Source: Tolypothrix tenuis PCC 7101
GTDB lineage: Bacteria > Cyanobacteriota > Cyanobacteriia > Cyanobacteriales > Nostocaceae
Length of the DNA: 64,000 nucleotides
Assembly: GCF_002368295.1 (NCBI RefSeq)
Contig: NZ_AP018248.1
Coordinates: 3,656,725-3,720,724, forward strand
Direction of reading: 5' to 3'
A program made the position numbers and the translations under genes. Shown here in pieces: positions 1 through 8,772 of this stretch (the first letter of the stretch is position 1; the number at the start of each line of letters is the position of its first letter). The notes under the pieces were generated by a model, which was not told the origin of the DNA, made no database searches, and worked only from the letters and a program-made list of their open reading frames with translations.

Positions 1-227
1 TTGCTGGCTGGTATGGCGGTTATGGAAAAGCTGTAATTATCGACCACAGCAACGGGATTACTACACTTTACGGTCATACCAGCGAATTGTTCGTTTCCGA
101 AGGACAAGGAGTACAACGCGGACAAGCGATCGCGGCTGTGGGTTCCACTGGTTTATCTACTGGGCCTCACCTGCATTTTGAAGTAAGGCGTAATGGCACA
201 CCTGTAGATCCCGCCAGTTATCTTTAA
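1..227 (+). CDS. M23 family metallopeptidase, C-terminal part
   Basis: This is the 3' end of a gene whose start lies outside the window; the open frame runs from base 3 to the TAA at 225-227. The 74 visible residues are the second half of a LytM/M23 peptidase domain: an LYGHTS segment, a G-x-x-V-x-x-G-Q turn, and the zinc-site signature GPHLHFEV near the end (the H-x-H of the family). M23 enzymes cut peptide cross-links of murein, or are inactive regulators of amidases. With the N-terminus missing, it cannot be said whether this one has LysM repeats or a signal peptide, as cyanobacterial relatives often do. The domain call is secure; the exact role is open. Confidence 0.9.
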   Translation, partial: AGWYGGYGKAVIIDHSNGITTLYGHTSELFVSEGQGVQRGQAIAAVGSTGLSTGPHLHFEVRRNGTPVDPASYL

Positions 228-295
228 GCTTGAGGAGTGCGATCGCAACTCATCTGCAAATTTTATCCCTGGCGTGTTATAATCGAAAAGATTAA

Positions 296-368
296 GGGCG
301 CGTGGCTCAGTGGATAGAGCAACAGATTCCGGTTCTGTGGGTCGGGGGTTCAAATCCCTCCGCGCTCG
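296..368 (+). tRNA. tRNA-Arg (anticodon CCG)
   Basis: A complete cloverleaf can be folded by eye. The 7-bp acceptor stem is GGGCGCG (296-302) with CGCGCTC, including one G-U pair. The D arm has the GCTC/GAGC stem, the anticodon stem is ACAGA/TCTGT around loop TTCCGGT, and the T arm carries TTCAAAT. The anticodon CCG is at 329-331 and reads CGG (Arg). Base 368 is the discriminator G; no CCA is encoded. tRNA genes are common integration sites, and an accessory island starts about 530 bp downstream. Confidence 0.95.
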
Positions 369-901
369 TTTTGTTTTACATTGACTAATTATTTGTCCGC
401 GTTGACAGATTAGTGTCTTTGGTGAATTATAAGAGACATTAAACCAAGCTTGTGAAGATACAAGGTCTTGTAGTTACTAAATAGTGGAAGCAGAAATTAA
501 AACTTTTGCTGAGTAACTAGAGCAGTGCATGGGCTATGAACAAACTCTAGGGTGAAGTTTGCTGACTAAACTTACTTGACTAAATAGAGAAAATATTGTT
601 GAGCAAGTATGATTTCATTACGGTTAATTTTGTCTTTATGCAATTGCTAATTAACCTCATAAATTAAATACTTTTTTGATATGAATTTAGCAATAGCATG
701 ATTTTTGTTGCTAATTAATTTGTATATATGTTGATTTTTTTAATAAGTTTAGATTCAGTTTATTTACATTTTGGAATTGACATTTGATGCAAAAATATTC
801 TGTTTTAATGATATTAATAAAATATTTTTAATGATAGTAAATAAATTGTGTCTACTTTGAGTCATAATAAATAAAATAGTTCTTATTATAACCATCTGAT
901 T
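369..901. other. AT-rich intergenic region before the island
   Basis: About 530 bp of strongly AT-rich sequence between the tRNA and the DUF4007 gene. I see no convincing ORF, RNA gene or long inverted repeat. It presumably holds the promoter of the DUF4007-ATPase operon; no -35/-10 pair stands out. A direct repeat of the tRNA 3' end was not found nearby. Confidence 0.5.
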
Positions 902-1813
902 GTGATCCAAACGACTCAGAACTCAAAAAAGCAGGAAAATTTAGTCAATCCAGTATTTGCCAATCATGAAACTTTTCATCCTAGGTTTGGTTGGTTGAAA
1001 AAAGGATTCGATGCAGCCCAGAAAGATCCAAGTATTTTCTTACAAGATGATGCACCTGTACGTCTGGGCGTTGGTAAAAATATGGTACGTGCTATTCGTT
1101 ATTGGTGTAGTGCGTTCAAAATTCTTGATAAAAATAGCTTACCAACAACATTTGGAGAAAAACTGTTAGGAAACAATGGTTGGGACTCTTATTTAGAAGA
1201 TCCGGCATCTTTATGGCTATTACATTGGAATTTGTTAAAGCCTACTTGTGAAGCGGCGGCTTGGTATTATATTTTTAATGTTTTTCGAGATTTAGATTTT
1301 ACCAAAGAAGATATTTTGGCAGGTTTAAAAGATTATATTAAAAGTTTCAATAAAACGATTGCTGATTCTTCTTTTATCAAAGATGTCAATTGTATTTTAC
1401 GAATGTATTCAGCACAGGATTTTATTAGAGATAATACCCCAATTGAAGATTCTATAGATTGTCCGTTTAATGAATTAGGTTTAATTCGCAATTTCGGCAA
1501 AAGTTATCAGTTCAAAATTGGCTCAAAGTCTAACTTGCCAGCATCAATTATAGTGGCAACTTGTTTAGAATATGCGAGTTGGGCAAATCAGGATAGCAAT
1601 ACAATTACTATTCGTAAGTTACTTTATGATGAAGGTAGTCCAGGGATGGTATTTAAACTGACGGAAAATATTTTATGTGCAGCCATTGAAACAGTTGCGA
1701 AAGAATTTAATACGATAGTTTTGGAAGATACTGCTGGACTCATTCAGTTATCATTACCTAATGAACCAGATGTTGTAGCTGGGGAAATTTTAGATAATTA
1801 TTATAATTCCTAA
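902..1813 (+). CDS. DUF4007 family protein (DNA sulfur-modification-type island)
   Basis: A 303-aa protein starting at a GTG codon. It has the DUF4007 hallmarks: a HETFxPRxGWLKKGFDA block at residues 22-38 and VRLGVGKNMVRAIRYW at 53-68, followed by an all-alpha region without recognisable catalytic residues. The function of DUF4007 is not established. From general knowledge, its genes sit with large P-loop ATPases and DndC-like PAPS reductases in defence or DNA-modification loci, as here. The stop codon overlaps the start of the ATPase gene (TAATG), so the two are almost certainly translationally coupled. Family recognition rests on the two motifs; the modification link comes from context. 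Confidence 0.82.
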   Translation: MIQTTQNSKKQENLVNPVFANHETFHPRFGWLKKGFDAAQKDPSIFLQDDAPVRLGVGKNMVRAIRYWCSAFKILDKNSLPTTFGEKLLGNNGWDSYLEDPASLWLLHWNLLKPTCEAAAWYYIFNVFRDLDFTKEDILAGLKDYIKSFNKTIADSSFIKDVNCILRMYSAQDFIRDNTPIEDSIDCPFNELGLIRNFGKSYQFKIGSKSNLPASIIVATCLEYASWANQDSNTITIRKLLYDEGSPGMVFKLTENILCAAIETVAKEFNTIVLEDTAGLIQLSLPNEPDVVAGEILDNYYNS

Positions 1814-4800
1814 TGAAAATGAGTAAAAATATGACTAACAAAAAGTTATCCCACTATTTTAGCCTCCAGCGTCGCTATTCTCGTTCCATTAATTTAGAAA
1901 GAGATTTAGATAGTGTGGAAGCTTTAGAAGGTTATGTGCTAACTAAAAGAGCAATTGATTCTCTAAAACGTATTTTAAATAGTTTTCATTCTGATGAAGG
2001 AAATAGGGCTTGGACTTTAACCAGTGTTTACGGTACTGGTAAATCTGCTTTTGCTCATTATTTAATTTCTCTGGCTGCTAATTCTCAAAGTAAAATACAT
2101 CTGAAAGCTTTATCAATAGCTGAAAATAAATTGGGGAAAGATAGTGAGATTTATCAATTAATTGAGGAAAAAATTCACCCGACAGGATTAATTAGGGCTG
2201 TAGCTACAGGACAAAGAGAACCGATTAGCCATACCATTATTAGAGCTTTATTAACAGGAGTTAATAGTTTTTGGACTCCTAGCCAAAGAAACAAAATTAA
2301 TACTGTGCGTCAGTTAGTAGATTTAGAAGCAGAAATTAATGAGGGTGGTAAGGTTGATAGTAGAGAAATTCCTAATTTGGTGTGGGAATTAGCTGAGGAA
2401 TCTCAAAGTGGAATTTTCCTGGTAATTGACGAATTAGGAAAGAATTTAGAATATGCTGCTCATGCTCAAGGTGATGAAGATTTATATCTTTTACAACAAT
2501 TAGCGGAATTACCACAAAATAAAAAAAATCCTATTTATATTTTAGGAATTTTACACCAGGCTTTTGCAGAATATGGTCAAAGATTAGCAACTATTCAAAA
2601 GAATGAATGGGCGAAAATTCAGGGAAGATTTGAAGATATTTCTTTTACTGAATCATCTGGACAAATGATGAGTTTGATTGGTGAAGCAATTGACTCTACA
2701 GCAGCAGATAATATCAGGATTGCTACTCAAAATTACGCTCAGGAATGGTTTGAAAATTTAGAATCAATGCTTGCAGATGAAGAAGTAACTGAGCAAATTA
2801 TCCAAAAAGTTTATCCATTACATCCTTTATCAGCTTTGGTGTTACCAAGCCTTTGTCAAAAATATGCTCAAAATGACCGTTCTTTGTTCACATTTTTAAC
2901 TAGTAGTGAACCATTATCGTTTCGGAATTTCTTAGAAACAGTCACTCTGAAAAACCATGAATGGCCTTGTCTGAAATTGTACCAAGTTTATGATTATTTT
3001 ATTGAATCTGCGGGGATGGGTTTAGCTTCCCGTCCTAATTTGCAAAGATGGGTGGAAGTTCAAGATTTAATTAATGATGCCAAACGATTAGAAGAAGATA
3101 GTCTCAGGGTACTAAAAACTATTGGTGTTCTCAACCTGATTACAGTTACAGGTTCGATGAGGGCGACAAGAACTTTAGTATCTTTAGCAATGTGCAATAT
3201 TCCCTCAGCAGCAGAGATTAATTATTGGCAGGAAATTATTGATAAACTGTTAAAACAAAATCTCATTACTCATCGTCGTCAGTTAGATGAATTACGAATT
3301 TGGCAAGGTTCTGATTTTAATGTTGACAGTGAGTTAAGTATATATATAGAACAAGAGCGATCGCCTTTAGTTAAACTATTATCTATTCACCGTCCTCTTA
3401 AGCCTTTAGTCGCACAACGTCACAGTTATCAAACAGGGACTTTGCGTTATTTTGAACGCCATTATTTAGATAAATCCCAAGATTTGAGCAATTTAAGTTG
3501 TAATAGCTTAGATGCAGATGGTTTTGTGGGGTATTGGGTAGATGAAGAACTTCCTACCGCTGTTCCTTCCACAACTAGCAATGGGAAACCATTGGTGATT
3601 TTGAGTGCAGCTAACTTAGATATTTTGCGAATTCGTACCCTGGAGTTTGTGGCTTTAAGTAATATCAAAAAAACAGCCAAAGAGTTACAAACTGATGGGG
3701 TAGCGCGTAAAGAGGTAAATTATCGCCTGCAAGAAGCGGAAGAATTTTTAGATGAAACCCTCAATCAGTCCTTTAGTATTGGGGGAAATCAGCAATGTTG
3801 GGTTCAAGGAAAAGTTGAGAAGCTAAACAACATTAGCGATTTTAATAGTAAGCTGTCTGAGATTTGCGATCGCGTTTATCATCGCAGTCCTATTTTGTGG
3901 AATGAATTAATTAACCGTCGAGACTTAACCTCTCAAGGGGCGAAAGCTAGACGTGAATTGATTCAAGCAATGTTGGAACATCAAAATGAAGAGAAATTAG
4001 GCTTAGAAGGTTATGGGCCGGAAGTCAGTATGTATTATTCTCTGTTAGAAGAAACAGGGATTCATCGTCAGGAAGAGGGATATTGGGATTTTTATCCCCC
4101 ATCGGAAAATTCCGGGTTAAATTCTCTGTGGGAAGCAGTTGAGGATTTTTGTTTAGCAGCCACAGAAAAAAGCCAAACCTTTGATTTGCTATATCAGCAT
4201 TTAGCTACACCTCCATTCGGTGTGAAACAGGGTGCAGTTCCGGTAATTTTGGCGGCTGTACTGTTACACCATGCTGATGATTTGGGATTGTATCAAGATG
4301 GGACATTTATTCCTGTATTGGGAACGGAACATTTTGAGTTATTAGTAAAATATCCTGAACGATTTGCAGTTAAATATTTTGCAGTCGTGGGATTAAGGGC
4401 AGAAGTCTTCAAAGAATTAGAAGCGATTTTACGCAATCCCCAGTTTAAAAAATTAGGTAAGGTGCGTAATGCCACTTTATTAACAGTTGTGACTCCTCTT
4501 TATCAATTTGTTAAAAAACTGCCTAAATATACTCAACAAACTAAAAAGTTAGCAGATGAACCTAGAGCAATTTTAAAGGCATTGCAAACTACTGTTGAAC
4601 CAGATGAATTGTTGTTTAAGGCTTTACCAGCAGCTTGTAATTTACCCTCAATAGGGATTGAAACTGGCGATGATGGTGTGACTGCGAAAACTTTACGTAC
4701 TAAGTTAGTTCATGCCCTCAGAGAGATTCATACAGCTTACGATCATTTATTAAGTGATTGCCAAAAACTCATTTATGAAGCTTTTGGTGTGAGAAGCCAG

Positions 4801-5334
4801 GAAACAAAACTCAGGGAAGATTTGCGGGTAAGGGCGAATTATTTGGCGGGAAAATGTATTGAACCTTTACTAAAACGGTTTATTCGTGCAGCCTCAGATG
4901 AGGCGAAGAGTGATTCTCAGTGGTTAGAAGCTTTGGTGATGATTGTCGCAGATAAACCTGCGGAATCTTGGACAGATGATGATGCGACTGCATTTGAAAT
5001 GAAGTTAGCGGATTTGGTGCGACGGTTTAAAAATCTGGAAGCTTTGCAAAAGGAAGTAGCCGCCAAAGGGGAAGGTTTTGAAGCGCGACGAATTACTATG
5101 ACTCGCCCTGATGGTCAGGAAATCCATCAAATGGTATGGGTAGATCATGGTAGAGAATCGCAGGTTGAAAAAATCGTTGACAAAATTCTGGCGGAATTAC
5201 CTGACGATCAGCAATTACGCCAAGCGATTTTAGCGAAGTTGAGTGAACGGATTTTAAATCCTAATGTGGGAGATGGGGTGACGAAGATTGAGGAAAAGCG
5301 AACTGATGAAATGAACAAGAAAAAGTTAGGATAA
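1813..5334 (+). CDS. Large P-loop ATPase partner of DUF4007
   Basis: A 1173-aa protein. A Walker A motif (SVYGTGKSA, GTGKS at 74-78) follows WTLT, and Walker B is FLVIDELGK with D206-E207. The ATPase core takes roughly the first 400 residues. The remaining 770 residues are rich in helices, have no domain I can name, and end in a basic Lys-rich tail. The architecture resembles the big ATPases (BrxC-like, DndH-like) that drive phage restriction or DNA-modification complexes, but I cannot place it in one of those named families. It overlaps the DUF4007 gene by one base, which suggests the proteins work together. There is no sign of frame damage. A 33-bp palindrome just after the stop may serve as a terminator. 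Confidence 0.8.
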   Translation: MKMSKNMTNKKLSHYFSLQRRYSRSINLERDLDSVEALEGYVLTKRAIDSLKRILNSFHSDEGNRAWTLTSVYGTGKSAFAHYLISLAANSQSKIHLKALSIAENKLGKDSEIYQLIEEKIHPTGLIRAVATGQREPISHTIIRALLTGVNSFWTPSQRNKINTVRQLVDLEAEINEGGKVDSREIPNLVWELAEESQSGIFLVIDELGKNLEYAAHAQGDEDLYLLQQLAELPQNKKNPIYILGILHQAFAEYGQRLATIQKNEWAKIQGRFEDISFTESSGQMMSLIGEAIDSTAADNIRIATQNYAQEWFENLESMLADEEVTEQIIQKVYPLHPLSALVLPSLCQKYAQNDRSLFTFLTSSEPLSFRNFLETVTLKNHEWPCLKLYQVYDYFIESAGMGLASRPNLQRWVEVQDLINDAKRLEEDSLRVLKTIGVLNLITVTGSMRATRTLVSLAMCNIPSAAEINYWQEIIDKLLKQNLITHRRQLDELRIWQGSDFNVDSELSIYIEQERSPLVKLLSIHRPLKPLVAQRHSYQTGTLRYFERHYLDKSQDLSNLSCNSLDADGFVGYWVDEELPTAVPSTTSNGKPLVILSAANLDILRIRTLEFVALSNIKKTAKELQTDGVARKEVNYRLQEAEEFLDETLNQSFSIGGNQQCWVQGKVEKLNNISDFNSKLSEICDRVYHRSPILWNELINRRDLTSQGAKARRELIQAMLEHQNEEKLGLEGYGPEVSMYYSLLEETGIHRQEEGYWDFYPPSENSGLNSLWEAVEDFCLAATEKSQTFDLLYQHLATPPFGVKQGAVPVILAAVLLHHADDLGLYQDGTFIPVLGTEHFELLVKYPERFAVKYFAVVGLRAEVFKELEAILRNPQFKKLGKVRNATLLTVVTPLYQFVKKLPKYTQQTKKLADEPRAILKALQTTVEPDELLFKALPAACNLPSIGIETGDDGVTAKTLRTKLVHALREIHTAYDHLLSDCQKLIYEAFGVRSQETKLREDLRVRANYLAGKCIEPLLKRFIRAASDEAKSDSQWLEALVMIVADKPAESWTDDDATAFEMKLADLVRRFKNLEALQKEVAAKGEGFEARRITMTRPDGQEIHQMVWVDHGRESQVEKIVDKILAELPDDQQLRQAILAKLSERILNPNVGDGVTKIEEKRTDEMNKKKLG

Positions 5335-5337
5335 ACA

Positions 5338-5370
5338 AGATCCCCGACTTCTTGAAGAAGTCGGGGATCT
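5338..5370. repeat. Dispersed 33-bp palindrome, copy 1 (possible terminator)
   Basis: A perfect inverted repeat with 16-bp arms (AGATCCCCGACTTCTT and its complement) around one base. It lies four bases after the ATPase stop codon. The same sequence recurs at 26832, 36807 and 48899, so it is a dispersed repeat family rather than a gene-specific attenuator. Its GC-rich stem could still end transcription of the operon. Confidence 0.9.
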
Positions 5371-5461
5371 GAACCTCTCAAATTTACTGTTAATTCATCG
5401 GAAAAGTTAGGTTCAAAATCTTGACCGTGGTGAGTGGCTGTATTTAATTTTGAATTTTGAT

Positions 5462-5692
5462 ATGAAACAAATTATCCTTGCAGAACTTCCCGAAACCGTT
5501 CAAAACCTAATTAACCAAGCCCAAAAAACAGGTGAAACCCTGACTATCATCCAAAATGGTGTCCCCTTCGCCATCATTTCCCCCATTCCAAAAAAATCTC
5601 TCTTAGAAACCCTTTCCACTCTTGAACCATTGGACGAAGACTTTCCCGATGTGGACGAAGGATTATTACCCTTAGATGATATCGATTTATAA
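5462..5692 (+). CDS. Phd/YefM-type antitoxin
   Basis: A 76-aa protein starting at the ATG at 5462; an in-frame TTG twelve bases upstream is possible but less likely. The N-terminal part (QNLINQAQKTGETLTIIQNG followed by VPFAIISPI) matches the Phd/YefM fold of small antitoxins. The C-terminus is acidic (DEDFPDVDEG), as expected for a tail that wraps the toxin. It ends two bases before the PIN-domain gene, the usual antitoxin-toxin order. Such antitoxins normally repress their own operon. Confidence 0.8.
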   Translation: MKQIILAELPETVQNLINQAQKTGETLTIIQNGVPFAIISPIPKKSLLETLSTLEPLDEDFPDVDEGLLPLDDIDL

Positions 5693-5694
5693 AA

Positions 5695-6114
5695 ATGAGT
5701 TATTTATACTTGTTAGATACAAACATTATTTCCGAACTAATTAAAAACCCTAGAGGAGTGATATTTTCCAAAATTAAAAGCGTCGGAGAAGATACAGTTT
5801 GTACAAGTATTATCGTAGCTTGTGAATTAAGATTTGGGGCAAAAAAAAAGAATTCTCCAAAGCTTATAGAAAAACTTGAAATCATCTTAGATAGTATGGA
5901 AATACTACCCCTAACTCATCCCGTAGAGCAATATTACGCAGAAATCCGCACAGATTTAGAACAGCAAGGTCAACCGATTAGTGGTAATGACTTATTAATT
6001 GCTGCTCATTCTTTAAGCCTTAGTCTAACTCTTGTGACAGCCAATGTTCGTGAATTTTCCCGCGTTTCTCATTTAAAAGTAGAAAACTGGCTTAACCCTG
6101 ATGAAGAAAGCTAA
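5695..6114 (+). CDS. PIN-domain ribonuclease toxin (VapC/FitB type)
   Basis: A 139-aa protein with the PIN-domain acidic residues in order: LLDTN (D8) at the N-terminus, ACELRFG (E44) in the middle, SGNDLLIAA (D99) and the TANVREF motif near the end. These form the metal-dependent RNase site of VapC-type toxins, which usually cleave tRNA or rRNA. It is coupled to the Phd-like antitoxin upstream. The pair lies between the ATPase gene and the reverse-strand block of the island and may stabilise it. All catalytic residues are present, so it should be active. Confidence 0.88.
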   Translation: MSYLYLLDTNIISELIKNPRGVIFSKIKSVGEDTVCTSIIVACELRFGAKKKNSPKLIEKLEIILDSMEILPLTHPVEQYYAEIRTDLEQQGQPISGNDLLIAAHSLSLSLTLVTANVREFSRVSHLKVENWLNPDEES

Positions 6115-6124
6115 CAAGTATTAA

Positions 6125-6160
6125 GTAGGGTGCGTTACCCGTTGCTTTAACACACCCTAC
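6125..6160. repeat. Palindromic GTAGGGTG repeat between convergent genes
   Basis: Arms GTAGGGTGCGTTA and TTAACACACCCTAC flank a short loop. It belongs to a family of cyanobacterial palindromes seen in longer form at 40576-40723. Lying between the converging VapC and Rpn genes, it could act as a bidirectional terminator. Confidence 0.75.
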
Positions 6161-6187
6161 ATTTTAAGTTCGACTTCTGATAATGAT

Positions 6188-7096
6188 TTATCTCTGTTGT
6201 TGGTTTAACCAAGTTTCTAAATCAGCAATGGTAGAAAAGTCTAGTAATGATTCTCCTAGATTTTCTAATTGTTCAATCGATAATTCTTGAATGCGATCAA
6301 TTAACGATTGATTAATTTCCCCAATCCGGCGATTGAGTAACCGTAATATTAAATCTTGTTCTCCTTCTCTCCTTCCCTCTTGCTTTCCTTCTTGCTTGGC
6401 TTGTTCTCTATCTCTTTGATAAAGCGGTTCTAATCGCATAACTAACTCCCTATCATCTGCTGATAATTCTTGATTGATTCTCAAGTTTTCGCGCAAGTTA
6501 TAAACTAATTCAAGAGTGGCCTTTTGGTATGGATGATTTAATGGTAACGCTTGCAATTCTATAATCGCTTGTGACTGTACGTTTCCTCTACATAAAAGCC
6601 TCAACCATAATGTTTCCGGTGTTTGTGGTAGTTGATGTATGGCGACAATTGCTGTCCGTAGTGCATCTGGGAGAAAATGTACTCCTGATAACCAATCTGA
6701 TTTTTGCACAGTCCCAAAGCTAGATAATCTAGTTTCAGATACTGTGGGAGTCAGAATCCACAATTTGGGAATTTCTGAGTCTTGAAGTTTGGTTTTGTTG
6801 GCTTTAGCTTCTCGTCGCAGTGAAGCTTTTACTTCTAATAGTTTGAGGATACAGTCGCATATTTCATCGGTAGAGGCTGGATTACGGAATGGTTCTATAA
6901 TTGCGGGATTTTCGGCAAATCTTCCTAGTAAACCCAAGATTTGTAAATTAGAGTTTTGCTGTTTAGCAGGAGTAAAGAAAACATCTATTTCTTTTATCTC
7001 TCCTGAGACTTTTTCTGATGCTTTGACTTCTCCGTAATCTTTGAGTAACTCTTCTAGATAGTCTTTAGCAAATTTGTCATGTATGAAGCGTGTCAT
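6188..7096 (-). CDS. Rpn family recombination-promoting nuclease with DUF4351 tail
   Basis: A 302-aa protein. The N-terminal two thirds is a PD-(D/E)XK-type core with D38 in KEIDVFF and the ExK pair E88/K90 in LLEVKAS. A charged Glu/Lys/Arg-rich linker (about residues 230-250) leads to a C-terminal DUF4351 segment (LILRLLNRRIGEINQ to the end). Rpn/PDDEXK-transposase-like proteins are DNA nucleases, abundant in cyanobacteria and often in many copies per genome; their biological role is unsettled. It is read opposite to the flanking island genes, in a block with XisI and XisH. Confidence 0.82.
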   Translation of the reverse strand: MTRFIHDKFAKDYLEELLKDYGEVKASEKVSGEIKEIDVFFTPAKQQNSNLQILGLLGRFAENPAIIEPFRNPASTDEICDCILKLLEVKASLRREAKANKTKLQDSEIPKLWILTPTVSETRLSSFGTVQKSDWLSGVHFLPDALRTAIVAIHQLPQTPETLWLRLLCRGNVQSQAIIELQALPLNHPYQKATLELVYNLRENLRINQELSADDRELVMRLEPLYQRDREQAKQEGKQEGRREGEQDLILRLLNRRIGEINQSLIDRIQELSIEQLENLGESLLDFSTIADLETWLNQQQR

Positions 7097-7119
7097 TCAG
7101 TTAATAGTCTAAGTTTTTG

Positions 7120-7455
7120 TTAAGCCACTCCATATCCTGTATATGGACGTTTATATGGTGGTTGCAAACCGAATACAATATCTTCCTTTGGTACTCCCAT
7201 CTCCAAAAGTTCCTGTGCTAAATCTATATCTGTCATATTCTGCTGAATCCAGATTTTGCCATTTTTAATATCAAAATGAATGATACTGTGATACACACGG
7301 CTTAAACCATTCCAACCTATACGCATTAACTGATAATGGTCGTGTATTGTATCAAATATTAATTGATTTTCGATTTCTTCATGGTTATATTTATATTTGC
7401 CGTGTTGAGTTAAAATATTTTGGATATATTGACGATAATTTTCTAGCTTTTCCAT
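7120..7455 (-). CDS. xisI: XisI family protein
   Basis: A 111-aa protein matching XisI, one of the accessory proteins of fdxN-element excision in Anabaena: an N-terminal YRQYIQNILTQH segment, DTIHDHYQLMRIGWNG in the middle, and the C-terminal FGLQPPYKRPYTGYGVA signature. It overlaps the end of the xisH gene by 13 bp, the standard xisH-xisI arrangement. XisH/XisI pairs are common in cyanobacteria that have no fdxN element, so the original excision role should not be assumed here. No nif gene or excision site is visible in the window. Confidence 0.92.
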   Translation of the reverse strand: MEKLENYRQYIQNILTQHGKYKYNHEEIENQLIFDTIHDHYQLMRIGWNGLSRVYHSIIHFDIKNGKIWIQQNMTDIDLAQELLEMGVPKEDIVFGLQPPYKRPYTGYGVA

Positions 7456-7859
7456 TCCAAAATTACCTCCATTATTGGTTCGTATACTATTAGTTTTAAT
7501 TGATGTTTTCGCACTGCAGTTTTAGCAAGCTTTGTCTGAAAAAATGTTTCATGGGCATCAACCGGAATTGCTAAATATAATCTACGTTCTGGCTCATTCT
7601 CTTCGAGTGCAATTTGATAATTTAGGAATTGCCCTAAAGCTGTATGAAAGTCACTTACTGCAGAATTACTGGCAAAAGTTTTGATTTCTACAGCTATTTT
7701 TTCTCCTTCTCTTTCTGCCGCTATCAACCGTTCTGCACCTAGATCTATTTTAAGCGTTACTTCCTCAAATTCTATTTCTAATGGATCATCGGTAACTATC
7801 CAATTTTCTTTTTGAAGTGCATTTTTGACCGCTTCATGAAATAAATCTCTAGCTGACAT
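7443..7859 (-). CDS. xisH: XisH family protein, endonuclease-like fold
   Basis: A 138-aa protein of the XisH family. It starts MSARDLFHEAVKNAL and has a restriction-endonuclease-like core: D39 (KIDLGAE), then E58-x-K60 (AVEIKTF). XisH is required with XisI and XisF for fdxN-element excision in Anabaena; most genomes carry paralogues of unknown role. The gene is first in a two-gene operon and overlaps xisI. The nuclease-like residues are intact, so a DNA-acting or toxin-like function is possible, but this is inference. Confidence 0.92.
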   Translation of the reverse strand: MSARDLFHEAVKNALQKENWIVTDDPLEIEFEEVTLKIDLGAERLIAAEREGEKIAVEIKTFASNSAVSDFHTALGQFLNYQIALEENEPERRLYLAIPVDAHETFFQTKLAKTAVRKHQLKLIVYEPIMEVILEWKS

Positions 7860-8005
7860 CAGCGCATCACTTTGTTGATATGAAGACCTGTATATTCTAT
7901 CAAATGTACTCTTGAATATTTTGAAGCGTAAGAGTTAGTGCGATCGCGCGGGATTTTAAAAAAGGCGATCGCACTTCTTATTCAAACTTCTATTTCTTAA
8001 ACTTG

Positions 8006-8227
8006 CTATCTAATCAAGACACTCAAGACATCGCCAGATTCGCCTAAGTTACCAGCTTTTACGGGTTTAGACCAAGAGCCTACTTCTGCATAACCGATAG
8101 TATGCAAGAGATTGATAGTCCTCTGCACTACATTAGGACTACCGACTAGCAGGTGTTTTATCTTTTCTTTGCTTACCTGGACTTGATTGCTGCTGTTATC
8201 TTCTAATTTCACAAATTCTTGCGCCAT
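8006..8227 (-). CDS. Small hypothetical protein
   Basis: A 73-aa protein I do not recognise. It has a helical middle (KEKIKHLLVGSPNVVQRTINLLHTIGYAEVGSW is split here only for description: residues about 19-53) and no membrane segment. Its start is about 50 bp from a 31-bp perfect palindrome that also lies upstream of a small gene on the other strand, so both may share one operator. Clean frame and sensible composition support it being real; similar short proteins occur in cyanobacteria as far as I recall. Confidence 0.6.
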   Translation of the reverse strand: MAQEFVKLEDNSSNQVQVSKEKIKHLLVGSPNVVQRTINLLHTIGYAEVGSWSKPVKAGNLGESGDVLSVLIR

Positions 8228-8276
8228 AACGCACCTGTTTAATATTGCAGGGTGGGATTAATGTTTTTCATGTTTA

Positions 8277-8307
8277 TTGTACAGTACGTATAATACGTAC
8301 TGTACAA
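8277..8307. promoter_or_regulatory. 31-bp perfect palindrome, probable operator
   Basis: Two perfect 14-bp arms (TTGTACAGTACGTA and its complement) surround a 3-bp centre TAA. Within it, TATAAT at 8289-8294 matches a -10 box on the + strand, and TATTAT can be read on the - strand. It lies between divergent small genes (start 8227 on -, about 8360 on +). A long perfect palindrome covering a -10 box is what a dimeric repressor site looks like; the absence of a T-run argues against a terminator. Confidence 0.65.
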
Positions 8308-8359
8308 AGGGAATATTGAAACTTAACGATTTATGATGAGTCTTGATGATGTGTAAAAG

Positions 8360-8557
8360 TTGTGTGTGACAGAAAAGCGTCAGGGACAAGAGTATCTGGG
8401 TTTCTATCTTCCACAGGGGAAGAAGGATGTGTTTAAGGAGTATTGTCAATTTATTGACAGTACAATGAAGGATGAACTGGAGAAGTTTATTGACCAGTGC
8501 ATTTGTGATCCTAAGTTCCAGCAATATTTAGAAATGAAGCGTCGGTTAAAAGAGTAA
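8360..8557 (+). CDS. Small hypothetical protein
   Basis: About 65 residues, hydrophilic and helical (QGKKDVFKEYCQFIDS, DELEKFIDQCIC). The start is uncertain: TTG at 8360 or GTG at 8366. I do not recognise it. It is preceded by the 31-bp palindrome and lies on the same strand as the DndC-like gene 215 bp downstream. The opposite-strand frame over the same region has an unlikely composition and is treated as a shadow. Confidence 0.5.
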   Translation: MCVTEKRQGQEYLGFYLPQGKKDVFKEYCQFIDSTMKDELEKFIDQCICDPKFQQYLEMKRRLKE

Positions 8558-8772
8558 GTAATGTTGCTTTCTATACACTTTCCGAGTTATGGTTTTTCCT
8601 GAAGCGAACTCAAGTATATAAGCGTGATGCAATAGTTTATAGCAGCGCAATCATAGCAGTAATTTTACTTAACTTTTTACAAATAAGTCAAAAACACTAC
8701 ACATTGTTAATGCATATTTGCTAAAATATTAGCATTACTAATATACTTGCCAAGAAGCACTAAAGAATTAGC

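Noticed and set aside
902..5334. A BREX system
   Set aside because: The ATPase is BrxC-like only in size and general P-loop layout; PglZ, PglX and BrxL are not found nearby.
7120..7859. An fdxN-type excision element
   Set aside because: XisH and XisI are present, but no XisF recombinase, nif gene or pair of direct-repeat ends is visible.
8258..8524. 88-aa frame on the - strand over the small + strand gene
   Set aside because: Leu/His/Ile-rich antisense composition, and it covers the 31-bp palindrome; the + frame is more protein-like.
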